Below, in pieces: positions 16,184 to 25,333 of a DNA stretch of 64,000 nt. The position numbers were made by a program, and so were the translations under genes. The notes below the pieces were generated by a model. That model was not told where the DNA came from. It did not search any database and worked only from the letters and a program-made list of their open reading frames with translations. The stretch comes from Promicromonospora iranensis. GTDB lineage: Bacteria > Actinomycetota > Actinomycetes > Actinomycetales > Cellulomonadaceae. Each line of letters opens with the position of its first letter. Within the stretch, counting starts at the first letter, position 1. Where the stretch lies: positions 372,001 to 436,000 of the forward strand of contig NZ_JAJQQP010000004.1 in NCBI RefSeq assembly GCF_028994805.1, read 5' to 3'.

Positions 16184-16941
16184 CTAAAGGCCTCCGAAGC
16201 GTTCGGTGTGGATAGCCGTCGCGGGGTGGCCGAGCTCCTGCAGCCAGCGCGCGACCGTCTCGACGAACCCCGTCGAGCCGCAGACGTAGACGCGCGGCTG
16301 CCGCGCCGCGGGAAGGGTGCGGGCGGCGAGCGTCTCCCGGGTGAGCCGTCCCACGGCGTCCGGCCAGCCGTCGGGCGCCTCCCGGGTGTAGACGAGGTCC
16401 AGCGAGAAGGCCGGCCCGGTGAGCGCGGCGAGCTCGTCCGCGAAGAACACGTCCGCGGGCGTGCGGACCGAGTACAGCAGCCGGAACGGCGCGTCGTCGT
16501 CGGCGGTGCCGTGTGCCGCGGCCATGGCGTAGAGGGGGACGACGCCGGAGCCGCCCGCGACGAGCTGGACCGGGCGGTCGCTCTCCCCGGGCCGCCAGAC
16601 GAAGAACGCGCCCAGCGGGCCGTGCAGCTCGAGCTGGTCGCCCGGCCGCATCTCGTGGACCAGGAACGGCGACACCTCGCCGTCCGGCTGCTCGTCGACC
16701 GCGAGGACCACCTGCGCCTCCGGAGTCGAGGACACGATCGAGTACGAGCGGCTGGCCTGGTAGCCGTCCGGAGCGGTGAGGCGCACGTCGACGTGGGACC
16801 CGGCCTCGCTCCCGGGCCACGTGGGCACCTCGAGGGTGAGCCGCGCGGCGGTGGGCGTCTCGCGGCGGGTCTCGACGACGGTCGCGACGTGCCACGCCGG
16901 ACGGGGCCGGGACCGGCCGACGGAGGTCAGGGGTGGGGCGC

Positions 16942-16945
<4 letters not shown>
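16184..16945 (-). CDS. FAD/NAD(P)-binding ferredoxin-type reductase
   Basis: 253 aa. The GTG start overlaps the stop of the molybdoenzyme gene by 4 nt (GTGA), giving translational coupling. The FNR superfamily layout is clear: an FAD domain with RSYSIVSST (the RxYS flavin motif, about residue 67), then LHGPLGAFF, and an NAD(P) domain with LVAGGSGVVPLYAM and YVCGSTGFVETVARWL at the C-terminus. No iron-sulfur cysteine cluster follows, so it is a stand-alone reductase. It probably passes electrons between NAD(P)H and the molybdoenzyme encoded just upstream. Confidence 0.85.
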
Positions 16946-17535
<590 letters not shown>

Positions 17536-17700
17536 GTCGGCTCCGATCCGGGCGACCGGGACCCCTGTGGAACGGCCCCGGTTGACTGTGGGAACAGCGT
17601 AGGACCGGACGTCGCACGGGTGCGTGCCGAACCGGGCGGTCACCCGGGCGAACTTTTCGGCGGTCCCGCCGGCGGTGGCCGCCGTCATAGGCTCGGCCCC

Positions 17701-18654
17701 ATGACCGACGATCTGCTGCGGCAGGACGAGCTGGACCTCTTCGAGGAGTTCCGGCCGCGTCTCGAGGCCATCGCGTACCGCCTGCTGGGCTCCGCCGCGG
17801 AGGCCGAGGACGCCGTCCAGGAGACCTTCCTCCGCTGGGAGGCCGCCGACCGTGAGCAGATCAGGGTGCCGGAGGCCTGGCTGACCCGGGTGCTGACGAA
17901 CCTCTGCCTCACCCAGCTCAGTTCCGCGCGCGCCCGCCGCGAGGTGTACGTGGGCCAGTGGCTGCCGGAGCCGGTGCTGGGCGGCGACCCGATGCTCGGC
18001 CCGGCGGACACCGCCGAGCAGCGCGAGTCCGTCTCGACGGCGATGCTGGTGCTGATGGAGCGCCTCACGCCGAACGAGCGGGCGGTCTACGTGCTGCGGG
18101 AGGCGTTCGCGTACTCGCACGCGGAGATCGCCGAGATGCTCGACCTCACCGAGGCCGGCAGCCAGCAGGTCCTGCACCGCGCCAAGCAGCACCTGGCGGG
18201 CGAGCGCACCCTGACCGCCGTCGACCAGGCGGCGGCCCGGCAGGTCGTGGAGGAGTTCCTCGCGGCGGCCACGAGCGGCAGGACCGAGCCGCTGGTACGG
18301 CTGCTGACCTCCGACGCGATGGGTGCGGGCGACGGCGGCGGCCGGGTCCCGGCGCGCGCCAAGCCGTTCTTCGGCGCCGAGACCGTCGCGAAGTTCCTGC
18401 GCGGGCTGTTCCGGCCGGCCGAGCCCAAGCGGGCCGCGCTCGGCGGGAGCCCCGACATCTACGCGTGGACGGCGAACGGCAGGCCCGCGGTCGTCGCCGT
18501 GGTCGACGGCGCGCTGGTCGGCGTCATGACTCTCGAGGCGACCACCGACGGCATCGCCGCCGTGCTCAGCCAGGTCAACCCGGACAAGCTCGGCCGCGCC
18601 GCCCGGCAGTGGGCGGCGTCGGACCACGGAGAGCCGATCGTCGCGGGCTGGTGA
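17701..18654 (+). CDS. ECF41-type RNA polymerase sigma factor (SigJ-like)
   Basis: 317 aa. Sigma region 2 (LFEEFRPRLEAIAYRLLGSAAEAEDAVQETFLRW) and region 4 (LTPNERAVYVLREAFAYSHAEIAEML) are complete. Three marks of the ECF41 group are present: the WLPEP linker motif (GQWLPEPVLG), DGGGR (near residue 215) and the terminal NPDKL (VNPDKLG). The latter two lie in the SnoaL-like C-terminal extension that in this group acts as a built-in regulator, in place of an anti-sigma factor. ECF41 genes usually sit beside a carboxymuconolactone decarboxylase, an oxidoreductase or an epimerase. The following gene is indeed a flavin oxidoreductase. The inducing signal is unknown. Confidence 0.9.
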   Translation: MTDDLLRQDELDLFEEFRPRLEAIAYRLLGSAAEAEDAVQETFLRWEAADREQIRVPEAWLTRVLTNLCLTQLSSARARREVYVGQWLPEPVLGGDPMLGPADTAEQRESVSTAMLVLMERLTPNERAVYVLREAFAYSHAEIAEMLDLTEAGSQQVLHRAKQHLAGERTLTAVDQAAARQVVEEFLAAATSGRTEPLVRLLTSDAMGAGDGGGRVPARAKPFFGAETVAKFLRGLFRPAEPKRAALGGSPDIYAWTANGRPAVVAVVDGALVGVMTLEATTDGIAAVLSQVNPDKLGRAARQWAASDHGEPIVAGW

Positions 18655-18675
18655 GGGTCTGACGACCCCAGCCCG

Positions 18676-18689
18676 GTGACGGTCGTCAC
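18676..18689. promoter_or_regulatory. 14-bp palindrome GTGACG-GT-CGTCAC upstream of the flavoprotein
   Basis: A perfect inverted repeat of 6-bp arms in the 113-nt gap between the ECF41 gene and the flavoprotein. It could be an operator or part of a terminator for the sigma gene. Its right arm gives CGTCACA, one base off the TGTCACA -35 element reported for ECF41, but I find no matching -10 at the expected spacing. Confidence 0.35.
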
Positions 18690-18767
18690 ACGCACGAGGT
18701 GTCAGGGATCGGGTGGCCATCTGGTTCAGGAGGCACAGTCCGTCCACCCCAGGAGCTGAGTGATCCC

Positions 18768-19985
18768 GTGAAGCACCGCATCGTTGTTCTCGGAGCCGGG
18801 TACGCCGGAGCCTCCGTCGCCGGCCGGCTCGCCCGGCGCCTGCACGCCGACGACGTCGACGTCACGGTGGTCAACACCGAGCCGGACTTCGTCGAGCGGG
18901 TCCGGATGCACCAGGTGGCCGCCGGGCAGGAGCTCCGCCACCGCCCGCTGCGCGACATCCTCGCCGGGACGGGCGCCACCCTGCGTGTCGCGCGGGTGAC
19001 CGCCGTGGACGTCGAGCGGAGGACCGTCTCCCTCGCGGCGGCCGGCGGTGCGGGCCAGGCCGAGGGCGCCGCCGCCCGCGCCGATGACACGGACGAGCTG
19101 GCCTACGACACCCTCGTCTACGCCCTGGGCAGCTCGGCGGCCGCGCACGGTGTGCCCGGCGTCGGCGAGCACGCCCACGACGTCGCGAGCCGGCCGGGTG
19201 CGCTCCGGCTGCGCGACCGCCTGGCCGAGCTGACCCCGGGCGGCCGGGTGGTGGTGGTCGGCGGCGGCCTGACCGGTATCGAGGCCGCGAGCGAGATCGC
19301 CGAGGCTCGCGGAGACCTGGAGGTCGCGCTCGCGGTCCGGGGCGAGCTGGGCGACTGGCTCTCGACGGCAGCGCAGCGGCACCTGCGTGCGACCTTCGAC
19401 CGGCTCGGGGTCACGGTGCACGAGCACGCCGATGTCGAGCGGGTGGGCGCCGCAGAGGTGCTGACCGGCGGTGGCGCCACGGTCCCGGCGGACGTCACCG
19501 TGTGGGCGGCCGGGTTCGCCGTGCACCCGATCGCGACCGCCACGAGCCTCCAGGTCTCGGCGCGCGGTCAGATCGTCGTCGACGGCACCATGCGGTCGGT
19601 CTCCCACCCGGACGTCTACGCCGTGGGTGACGCCGCGCTGGCCGACGGGCCGCTGGGCACACCGCTGCGGATGTCGTGCGCCTCGGGCATCCCGATGGCC
19701 TGGCAGGCCGCCGACTCCATCGCCGCCCGCCTGACCGGCGGGAAGCTCCCGAGCACGCCCCTCCGTTACGTGCACCAGTGCATCAGCCTGGGCCGGCAGG
19801 ACGCCGTCATCCAGCTGGTCACCGCGGACGACCGGGCCAGGCCCGCCGCCCCGGGCGGCCGCCTCGCCGCCGGCTACAAGGAGCTGGTCTGCCAGGGCGC
19901 CGCGTTCATGGTGGCGCACCCGCTGCCGTACCCGGTACGACGCCGACGGGTGACCGCGACCGCACACGCCACCGCCTCCTTGTGA
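18768..19985 (+). CDS. NAD(P)/FAD-dependent oxidoreductase (NDH2-like)
   Basis: 405 aa from GTG, with AGGAG about 12 nt upstream. Two dinucleotide folds are present: an N-terminal FAD motif IVVLGAGYAGASVAGRLARR (residues 5-24) and a central NAD(P) motif VVVVGGGLTGIEAASEIAEA. The conserved VYAVGDAAL near residue 285 closes the FAD site. Overall it matches the NDH2/AIF-like pyridine nucleotide-disulfide oxidoreductase family, lacking redox cysteines. It is probably a cytoplasmic or membrane-peripheral quinone or acceptor reductase. Its location directly after the ECF41 sigma gene makes it that sigma factor's likely target, by analogy with other ECF41 loci. It ends at a GC-rich hairpin. Confidence 0.83.
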   Translation: MKHRIVVLGAGYAGASVAGRLARRLHADDVDVTVVNTEPDFVERVRMHQVAAGQELRHRPLRDILAGTGATLRVARVTAVDVERRTVSLAAAGGAGQAEGAAARADDTDELAYDTLVYALGSSAAAHGVPGVGEHAHDVASRPGALRLRDRLAELTPGGRVVVVGGGLTGIEAASEIAEARGDLEVALAVRGELGDWLSTAAQRHLRATFDRLGVTVHEHADVERVGAAEVLTGGGATVPADVTVWAAGFAVHPIATATSLQVSARGQIVVDGTMRSVSHPDVYAVGDAALADGPLGTPLRMSCASGIPMAWQAADSIAARLTGGKLPSTPLRYVHQCISLGRQDAVIQLVTADDRARPAAPGGRLAAGYKELVCQGAAFMVAHPLPYPVRRRRVTATAHATASL

Positions 19986-20032
19986 GCGCGACCGTTGCGC
20001 CTCCGTGCCCGTCTTGGGCGCAACGGTCACGC
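19986..20032 (+). terminator. Hairpin terminator after the flavoprotein
   Basis: GACCGTTGCGCC (19990-20001) pairs perfectly with GGCGCAACGGTC (20017-20028). After one mismatch the stem continues for 3 more pairs. It begins at the base after the stop codon. There is no T-tract. Confidence 0.65.
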
Positions 20033-20068
20033 GCACAGCCAGGGGGTGCCGCGTCTACTCTGGGCGCC

Positions 20069-21757
20069 ATGGACGACAGGCCAGTCATCCTCCTGGTCGG
20101 CGGCGAGCACGCCGACGTGGTGGAGGAGGAGTTCCGCGCTCGGTACGACCGTGACTACCGCTTGGAGACCGCGTCCGGCGTCACGGTCGCCCTGGACCGG
20201 GCACGCGCGCTCGTGGCCGACGGCGCGCAGATCGCGATGGTCTGCGCCGAGTACCGCCTGGACGAGGGCACGGCCATCGAGTTCCTGCACCATGTGCCGG
20301 CCATCGTGGCGACGGCGCGGCGGATCGCGCTCGTCCCGTTCGAGGAGTTCGCCGACGCGATCGAGGACCTGCGGGCCGCGGCCCTGCGGCGCGACATGGA
20401 CACGTTCTTCCTCCTGCCGCGCGGGCCGCGCGACGAGGAGTTCCACACCGCGATCGCCGAGCTGCTCTCGGAGTGGGGCTGGTCGGTGGCGCGACCGCAG
20501 GTCACGATGACCGACGTCGTGGCGGAACCGGGGGACCGAGGCGCGGCGGCGATCCGGGACCTGCTGGACCGCCTGGGCCACCCCTACCGCACCCTCGCGC
20601 CGGCGGACGACTCCGCGGGGGAGATCGTCGAGGCGGCCGGGCCCGGCGCGGAGCTGCCGATCGTGCGCACCTTCACGGGCCGGGTGCTGTCCGGAGCGAC
20701 GGCGGCCGCGGTGACCGAGGCGATGTACGGCGGCTTCGACACCATCCCCGAGGGCGTGATCGCCGACGTGGCCATCGTCGGCGCCGGGCCGGCAGGCCTC
20801 GCGGCCGCCGTCTACGCGGCGTCCGAAGGGCTGGACACGGTGGTGCTCGAACGGGACGCGATCGGCGGCCAGGCCGGGTCCAGCTCGATGATCCGCAACT
20901 ATCTCGGTTTCCCGCGGGGTGTCTCGGGCATGCGGCTCGCGCAGCGGTCCCGGATCCAGGCCGGCCGCTTCGGCGCGCGCTTCTTCACGGGACGTCCGGC
21001 GATCGAGGTCGCGCCGGGCCCGCCGGACGAGCCGGAGCACCAGCACGTGCACGTCGCCGGGGTGCAGATGTGCGCCCGCACCGTCGTCATCGCGACCGGC
21101 GTGAAGTACCGCCGGCTGGGCGTGCCCGGCGTCGACGACCTCGTGGGGGCGGGCGTCTACTACGGCGCGGCGACGTCGATGGCGCGCGAGATGCAGGACC
21201 GCGACGTCTATGTGATCGGGGGCGGCAACTCGGCGGGCCAGGCCGCCGTCCACCTCGCCAAGTTCGCGGGCGCCGTGACGATCGTGGTCCGGCGCGCGAG
21301 CCTGGCCGAGACGATGTCGGCGTACCTGGTGCGTGAGATCGAGGTGACGCCGAACATCCAGGTGCGCACCCGGACGGTGGTCGCCGACGGCGGTGGGGAG
21401 GGCCGGCTGCAGTGGCTGCGGCTCGACGACGTCGACACGGGCGAGCACAGCAAGACGCTGGCCGACGGTCTGTTCTGCCTGCTCGGCGCCGAGCCCGACT
21501 GCTCGTGGCTGCCCGACGGCGTGGCGCTCGACGAGCGGGGGTTCGTGCTCACGGGCCGGGACGTGCCGCGAGAGTTCTGGGTCGACGGCCAGCCGCCGGC
21601 GAGCCTCGAGACGACGATGCCCGGCCTCTTCGCCGTCGGCGACGTGCGGGCGGGTTCCATGAAGCGGGTGGCCTCGGCGAGCGGTGAGGGTGCATCCGTC
21701 CTCCCGCTGGTGCACACCCACCTCGCGCGCCTCCGCGCCCGGGCCTTCACCACCTGA
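20069..21757 (+). CDS. Fused pseudo-receiver / thioredoxin-like / thioredoxin-reductase-like flavoprotein
   Basis: 562 aa in three parts. Residues 1-140 resemble a response-regulator receiver (PVILLVGG, then IAMVCAEYRLDEGTAIEFL). The phospho-acceptor Asp position appears to hold Glu61. Residues 150-222 look like the glutaredoxin-fold linker of this family (AAAIRDLLDRLGHPYRTL, ELPIVRTFTGRVLSG). Residues 230-562 are a thioredoxin-reductase-type flavoprotein: VAIVGAGPAGLAAAVYAA, IGGQAGSSSMIRNYLGFP, VYVIGGGNSAGQAAVHLAK and LFAVGDVRAGSMKRVASASGEG. The active-site CxxC is absent. The aligned segment (364-374) reads YYGAATSMARE. It is therefore not a classical thioredoxin reductase and may reduce another acceptor. 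It converges on the MarR gene across hairpin A copy 2. Confidence 0.83.
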   Translation: MDDRPVILLVGGEHADVVEEEFRARYDRDYRLETASGVTVALDRARALVADGAQIAMVCAEYRLDEGTAIEFLHHVPAIVATARRIALVPFEEFADAIEDLRAAALRRDMDTFFLLPRGPRDEEFHTAIAELLSEWGWSVARPQVTMTDVVAEPGDRGAAAIRDLLDRLGHPYRTLAPADDSAGEIVEAAGPGAELPIVRTFTGRVLSGATAAAVTEAMYGGFDTIPEGVIADVAIVGAGPAGLAAAVYAASEGLDTVVLERDAIGGQAGSSSMIRNYLGFPRGVSGMRLAQRSRIQAGRFGARFFTGRPAIEVAPGPPDEPEHQHVHVAGVQMCARTVVIATGVKYRRLGVPGVDDLVGAGVYYGAATSMAREMQDRDVYVIGGGNSAGQAAVHLAKFAGAVTIVVRRASLAETMSAYLVREIEVTPNIQVRTRTVVADGGGEGRLQWLRLDDVDTGEHSKTLADGLFCLLGAEPDCSWLPDGVALDERGFVLTGRDVPREFWVDGQPPASLETTMPGLFAVGDVRAGSMKRVASASGEGASVLPLVHTHLARLRARAFTT

Positions 21758-21769
21758 CCCCTCCGGACC

Positions 21770-21832
21770 CGTTGAGTGCTGGATATTTGCTGGTCTGCAG
21801 CCCGAAACTCAACAAATATCCAGCACTCAACG
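21770..21832. repeat. Dispersed intergenic hairpin, family A, copy 2
   Basis: Arms 21770-21789 and 21813-21832 are perfectly complementary over 20 bp (CGTTGAGTGCTGGATATTTG on the left). An outer GGACC/GGTCC stem follows after a 3-nt bulge. The 23-nt loop contains a third partial copy of the word (AACTCAAC). It lies between converging genes, and the right arm overlaps the last codons of the MarR gene. Confidence 0.8.
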
Positions 21833-22297
21833 ATCGGTCCGGTGGAGGCGGCTCAGTTCCTCGCCTACCGCCGCCATGCCCCGGGCCAGCGCCCGCAGGT
21901 CGTCCAGCGGGATGCGCAGCAGGACGTCGTTCTCGAACTCCGGGCGCGCGGCGACCAGGCGGCGCATCGCGGACCGGCCGTGCTCGGTGGCATGGATCCG
22001 GCGGACGCGTGCGTCGTGCGGGTCGCTCGTGCGTTCGACCATGCCCTGCGCGACGAGCCGGTCGAGCATCCCGGACATCGAGGCCATGGAGACGCCGAAG
22101 GCCTCGGCGAGCCCACTGCCCGTCATGCCCTCGTCGGTGGTGACCAGCATGGTCAGCACCTTGAGCTGCTGGATGGTGAGCTCGACCGACAGCAGCGGGG
22201 TGAGCAGCGTCGGCAGTGCTCCCGTCTCGAACGCGATGCTGAGGTTCCGGATCTGCTCAGCCAGGCGCGCGCGCTCGGCGTCACCGGTCTCTGTCAC
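21827..22297 (-). CDS. MarR family transcriptional regulator
   Basis: 156 aa with the GTG start at 22297 (VTETGDAERARL). An in-frame ATG 36 nt further upstream would extend into the promoter region and has no better ribosome site. The winged-helix core is typical: LTIQQLKVLTMLV, GSGLAEAFGVSMASMSGMLDRLVAQGMVERT and DPHDARVRRIHATEHGR, where the DxRxxR wing motif is clear. It is divergent from the Baeyer-Villiger monooxygenase gene, with an AT-rich intergenic region full of TTAG/CTAA words. It is therefore likely to repress that operon and itself. Confidence 0.85.
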   Translation of the reverse strand: MTETGDAERARLAEQIRNLSIAFETGALPTLLTPLLSVELTIQQLKVLTMLVTTDEGMTGSGLAEAFGVSMASMSGMLDRLVAQGMVERTSDPHDARVRRIHATEHGRSAMRRLVAARPEFENDVLLRIPLDDLRALARGMAAVGEELSRLHRTDR

Positions 22298-22340
22298 GTG
22301 CCCACCGTAGTTCGTGCCGAGGTGTACGGGCACGAAGTTG

Positions 22341-22369
22341 TTAGCCTTGCCCTAACCTATTTACTTAGG
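22341..22369. promoter_or_regulatory. AT-rich dyad region between MarR and the monooxygenase
   Basis: Holds GTTAG (22340-22344) with CTAAC (22352-22356), and CCTAA (22351-22355) with TTAGG (22365-22369). The composition is far more AT-rich than its surroundings, as expected for a divergent promoter. It is a likely MarR operator. Part of it loosely resembles a DtxR/IdeR iron box, but the left half-site is poor. Confidence 0.4.
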
Positions 22370-22383
22370 ACCGGGTTAAGTTT

Positions 22384-24201
22384 ATGGTGCGAGACATGAC
22401 AACTTCACCCCCTGAGCCCGCGACCCTCGAGGAGCTGGACGTCGAGGCGATGCGCGCGAAGTACGCGGCCGAGCGCGACCGCCGCATCCGCCCGGACGGC
22501 GCCACCCAGTACCGTCGCGCGGCCGGCTCGTTCGGCTACTACGCCAAGGACCCCTACACCCCGCGCGTCGAGCGCGAACCGCTGACCGACTCGGTGGAGG
22601 TGCTCGTCGTCGGCGGCGGCTTCGGGGGCCTGCTCACCGGCGCACGGCTGCGCCAGGCCGGTGTCGAGAACGTGCGGATGATGGACGAGGCCGGCGACTT
22701 CGGCGGGACCTGGTACTGGAACCGGTACCCCGGTATCCACTGCGACATCCAGTCGTACGTGTACCTGCCGCTCCTGGAGGAGGTCGGCTCCGTGCCGGAG
22801 TGGCGCTACGCGCCGGGCGAGGAGATCCGCCGGCACGCCGTCGCGATCGCCCGGACGTTCGACCTGTACCGCGACGCCGTCTTCCACACCCGCGTGACCG
22901 CCCTGGACTGGGACGAGACGACGGCGGAGTGGGTGGTGCGGACCGGCCGGGGGGACCGCATGCGGGCCCGCTTCGTGATCACCTCGTCCGGCACCCTCTC
23001 GGAGCCCAAGCTGCCCGGCATCCCCGGTATCGAGACGTTCCGCGGCCACACGTTCCACACGAGCCGGTGGGACTACGGCTACACCGGCGGCGACCAGTTC
23101 GGCCGTCTCACGGGGCTCGCCGACAAGAAGGTCGCCGTCGTCGGCACGGGCGCCACCGGCGTCCAGGTGATCCCCTTCGTGGCGCGTGACGCCGAGCACC
23201 TCTTCGTCTTCCAGCGCACGCCGTCGTCGGTGGACGTCCGGGACAACCGGCCCACCGACCCGGAGTGGGCCGCCTCGCTCCGTCCCGGCTGGCAGCGCGA
23301 GCGCATGGACAACTTCCTGGCCGTGGTCTCCGGGGAGCCCGTGGAGGAGGACCTGACGCAGGACGGCTGGACGTCGACCGCGCAGCTGCAGCGCAAGGTC
23401 ATCAGCGGCGCCGTCGACACGAGCGTGTCTGACGAGGAGCGCGAGCGGACCGACGAGCTCGTCGACCTCGCGAAGATGAACGAGATCCGTGCCCGCGTCG
23501 ACGAGGTGGTCACCGACCCGGCGACCGCCGAGCTGCTCAAGCCCTGGTACCGCTACATGTGCAAGCGGCCCACCTTCAGCGACGTCTACCTCCCGACGTT
23601 CAACCGGCCGAACGTCACGCTGGTGGATACCGCCGACTTCGGCGGGATCACCCGCATGACCGAGACCGGGGTGGTGGTCGGCGACGTCGAGCACGAGGTC
23701 GACTGCGTCATCTTCGCCACCGGGTTCGAGGTGGGCGTCTCCGGCGTCCTGTCCGGGACCATGCCGGTACGCGGCAAGGGCGGGCAGATGCTCCTGGAGT
23801 CCTGGGCACGCGGGCCGCGGACGCTGCACGGGTTCTACAGCCACGGCTTCCCGAACCTCTTCCACCTCGGGGCGGTGCAGAACGCCAACTCGGTGAACTT
23901 CGTGCACGTCCTGCAGGAGCAGGCCGAGCACATCGCCACGGTCATCGCGGAGGGCCGCGCGGCCGGTGCCCGCTATGTCGAGCCCACCGAGAGCGCGCAG
24001 GCCGACTGGGCTCGGACCATCCAGGAGACCGCCCACGACCACAGCGCGTTCCAGGCGGAGTGCACCCCCGGCTACTACAACCGGGAGGGTGCGGGCGTCG
24101 GCGGCAGCTTCTCCTACGGCCCCGGGCCCGTCGCGTTCCACCGCCTGCTGCGCGAGTGGCGCGCGAAGGACATCGGCGACGTCCTGGTGGTGGACGAGTG
24201 A
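22384..24201 (+). CDS. Flavin-dependent Baeyer-Villiger monooxygenase
   Basis: 605 aa. A second in-frame ATG at 22396 (MTTSPPEP) is an equally possible start; no strong ribosome site separates them. The FAD motif VVGGGFGGLLTGARL is at residues 75-89. The NADPH motif VVGTGATGVQVIP starts near 252. Between them lies FRGHTFHTSRWD (219-230), the FxGxxxHxxxW fingerprint of class B Baeyer-Villiger enzymes. GTWYWNRYPG and the late FATGFEVG motif agree. It converts ketones to esters or lactones in the cytoplasm using NADPH and O2. The stop overlaps the next start by 4 nt (GTGA), so the lipoprotein downstream is translationally coupled. Confidence 0.92.
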   Translation: MVRDMTTSPPEPATLEELDVEAMRAKYAAERDRRIRPDGATQYRRAAGSFGYYAKDPYTPRVEREPLTDSVEVLVVGGGFGGLLTGARLRQAGVENVRMMDEAGDFGGTWYWNRYPGIHCDIQSYVYLPLLEEVGSVPEWRYAPGEEIRRHAVAIARTFDLYRDAVFHTRVTALDWDETTAEWVVRTGRGDRMRARFVITSSGTLSEPKLPGIPGIETFRGHTFHTSRWDYGYTGGDQFGRLTGLADKKVAVVGTGATGVQVIPFVARDAEHLFVFQRTPSSVDVRDNRPTDPEWAASLRPGWQRERMDNFLAVVSGEPVEEDLTQDGWTSTAQLQRKVISGAVDTSVSDEERERTDELVDLAKMNEIRARVDEVVTDPATAELLKPWYRYMCKRPTFSDVYLPTFNRPNVTLVDTADFGGITRMTETGVVVGDVEHEVDCVIFATGFEVGVSGVLSGTMPVRGKGGQMLLESWARGPRTLHGFYSHGFPNLFHLGAVQNANSVNFVHVLQEQAEHIATVIAEGRAAGARYVEPTESAQADWARTIQETAHDHSAFQAECTPGYYNREGAGVGGSFSYGPGPVAFHRLLREWRAKDIGDVLVVDE

Positions 24202-25247
24202 CCGCGCGGCGGACGGCGGGCCCTCGGTCCCTGGCCTCCCGGGCGCTGCCGGTGCTCACCGTCGTCGGCCTGCTGGCCGGGTGCGCCGCCCCCGGCCCGG
24301 CCGACGCCGCCGCCGGCGGGCGGCACCCCGGACCGGCTCCGGAGCGGACGGCGACCAGGCTGGTCCAGGTGACCTCCGTGCACGAGGCGACGGGGATGAC
24401 CCTGCTCGAGGGCCCGACCTTCGGACCGGACGGCAAGCTCTTCGTCGTCGACGTGACCGCCCCGGCCGGCGAGCCCAAGGTGCTGCGCGTGGACGTCGAC
24501 ACGCGCCGCGTGACCCCGGTCCACACGAACGAGCACAGCGCGTACACGTCCGCCCAGTTCAGCCCGCACGACGGCCGGCTGTACCTGACCGACTTCGCGA
24601 GCGGCGGCATCGACAGCATCACCGCTGACGGCGACGATCCCCGGACATTCTTCGCCGGCGACGTCGACGGGAAACCCATGCGGCCGGACGACGTCGCCTT
24701 CGACGAGGCCGGGAACCTCTTCGTCACCGACACGACCGGCTACGCGGACCCCTCCTGGGAGGCGCAGGGCCGCGTGGTGCGGATCGACGCCGAGACGGCC
24801 GAGGCGTCGGTCCTCGCACGGGACCTGCCCGCTCCGAACGGCATCTCGTTCACCCCGGACTTCACGGGCCTGTGGGTGAGCCACAACACCGGCAACCGGG
24901 TCGACCATCTCGGCCTCGACGAGGACCGGACCGAGGTGACCACCGCCTACCCCGCCATCTGGTTCAGCGGGGGCCGGAGCCAGGTCGACTCGACAGCCGT
25001 CGACGCCGCGGGGAACGTCTACCAGGGGGTCCACGGGCAGGCCAAGGTCTTTGTCCACAGCCCGACGGGCGAGCTGCTCACGACGGTCTCCCTGCCACCG
25101 AGGGCCACCGGACTGACCTCGGCGACCAACCTCGCGATCCGGCCCGGCACCACCGACGCCTACCTGACGGTCAGCGGTCCCGCCGGCGGGTTCGTGTACG
25201 AGTTCGAGGCGCTCGCGGACGGCATCCGCCAGTCGAACGGCGGCTGA
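24198..25247 (+). CDS. SMP-30/gluconolactonase-like propeller lipoprotein
   Basis: 349 aa. GTG overlaps the monooxygenase stop. The lipoprotein signal ends in LLAGC (Cys29). The body is a six-bladed SMP-30/gluconolactonase/LRE-type propeller: LLEGPTFGPDGKLFVVD, GRLYLTDFASGGI, RPDDVAFDEAGNLFVTD, APNGISFTPDFTGLWVSHN and DAAGNVYQGVHGQAKV. The Glu at the first blade (EGP) and the Asn in PNG correspond to family metal ligands, so lactone hydrolysis is plausible. Coupling to a Baeyer-Villiger enzyme, which makes lactones or esters, supports that role. However, this protein is predicted outside the membrane and the monooxygenase inside, so the product would have to leave the cell. Confidence 0.82.
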   Translation: MTARRTAGPRSLASRALPVLTVVGLLAGCAAPGPADAAAGGRHPGPAPERTATRLVQVTSVHEATGMTLLEGPTFGPDGKLFVVDVTAPAGEPKVLRVDVDTRRVTPVHTNEHSAYTSAQFSPHDGRLYLTDFASGGIDSITADGDDPRTFFAGDVDGKPMRPDDVAFDEAGNLFVTDTTGYADPSWEAQGRVVRIDAETAEASVLARDLPAPNGISFTPDFTGLWVSHNTGNRVDHLGLDEDRTEVTTAYPAIWFSGGRSQVDSTAVDAAGNVYQGVHGQAKVFVHSPTGELLTTVSLPPRATGLTSATNLAIRPGTTDAYLTVSGPAGGFVYEFEALADGIRQSNGG

Positions 25248-25333
25248 GGTCGGCGGTCGGGCGGACCTCGGGTGCGACCGGCGCATCCGCCGCCCCCGCG
25301 CGGAAGCGTCGGTTGTCTCTTACCGTTTCGACT

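Noticed and set aside
18684-18710. A full ECF41 promoter upstream of the flavoprotein
   Set aside because: Only a near-match to the -35 (CGTCACA) is seen. No CGTC-like -10 stands at about 16 nt.
22341-22360. A DtxR/IdeR iron box
   Set aside because: The right half-site fits but the left half is poor, and the gene controlled is not an iron gene. I kept it only as an AT-rich dyad region.
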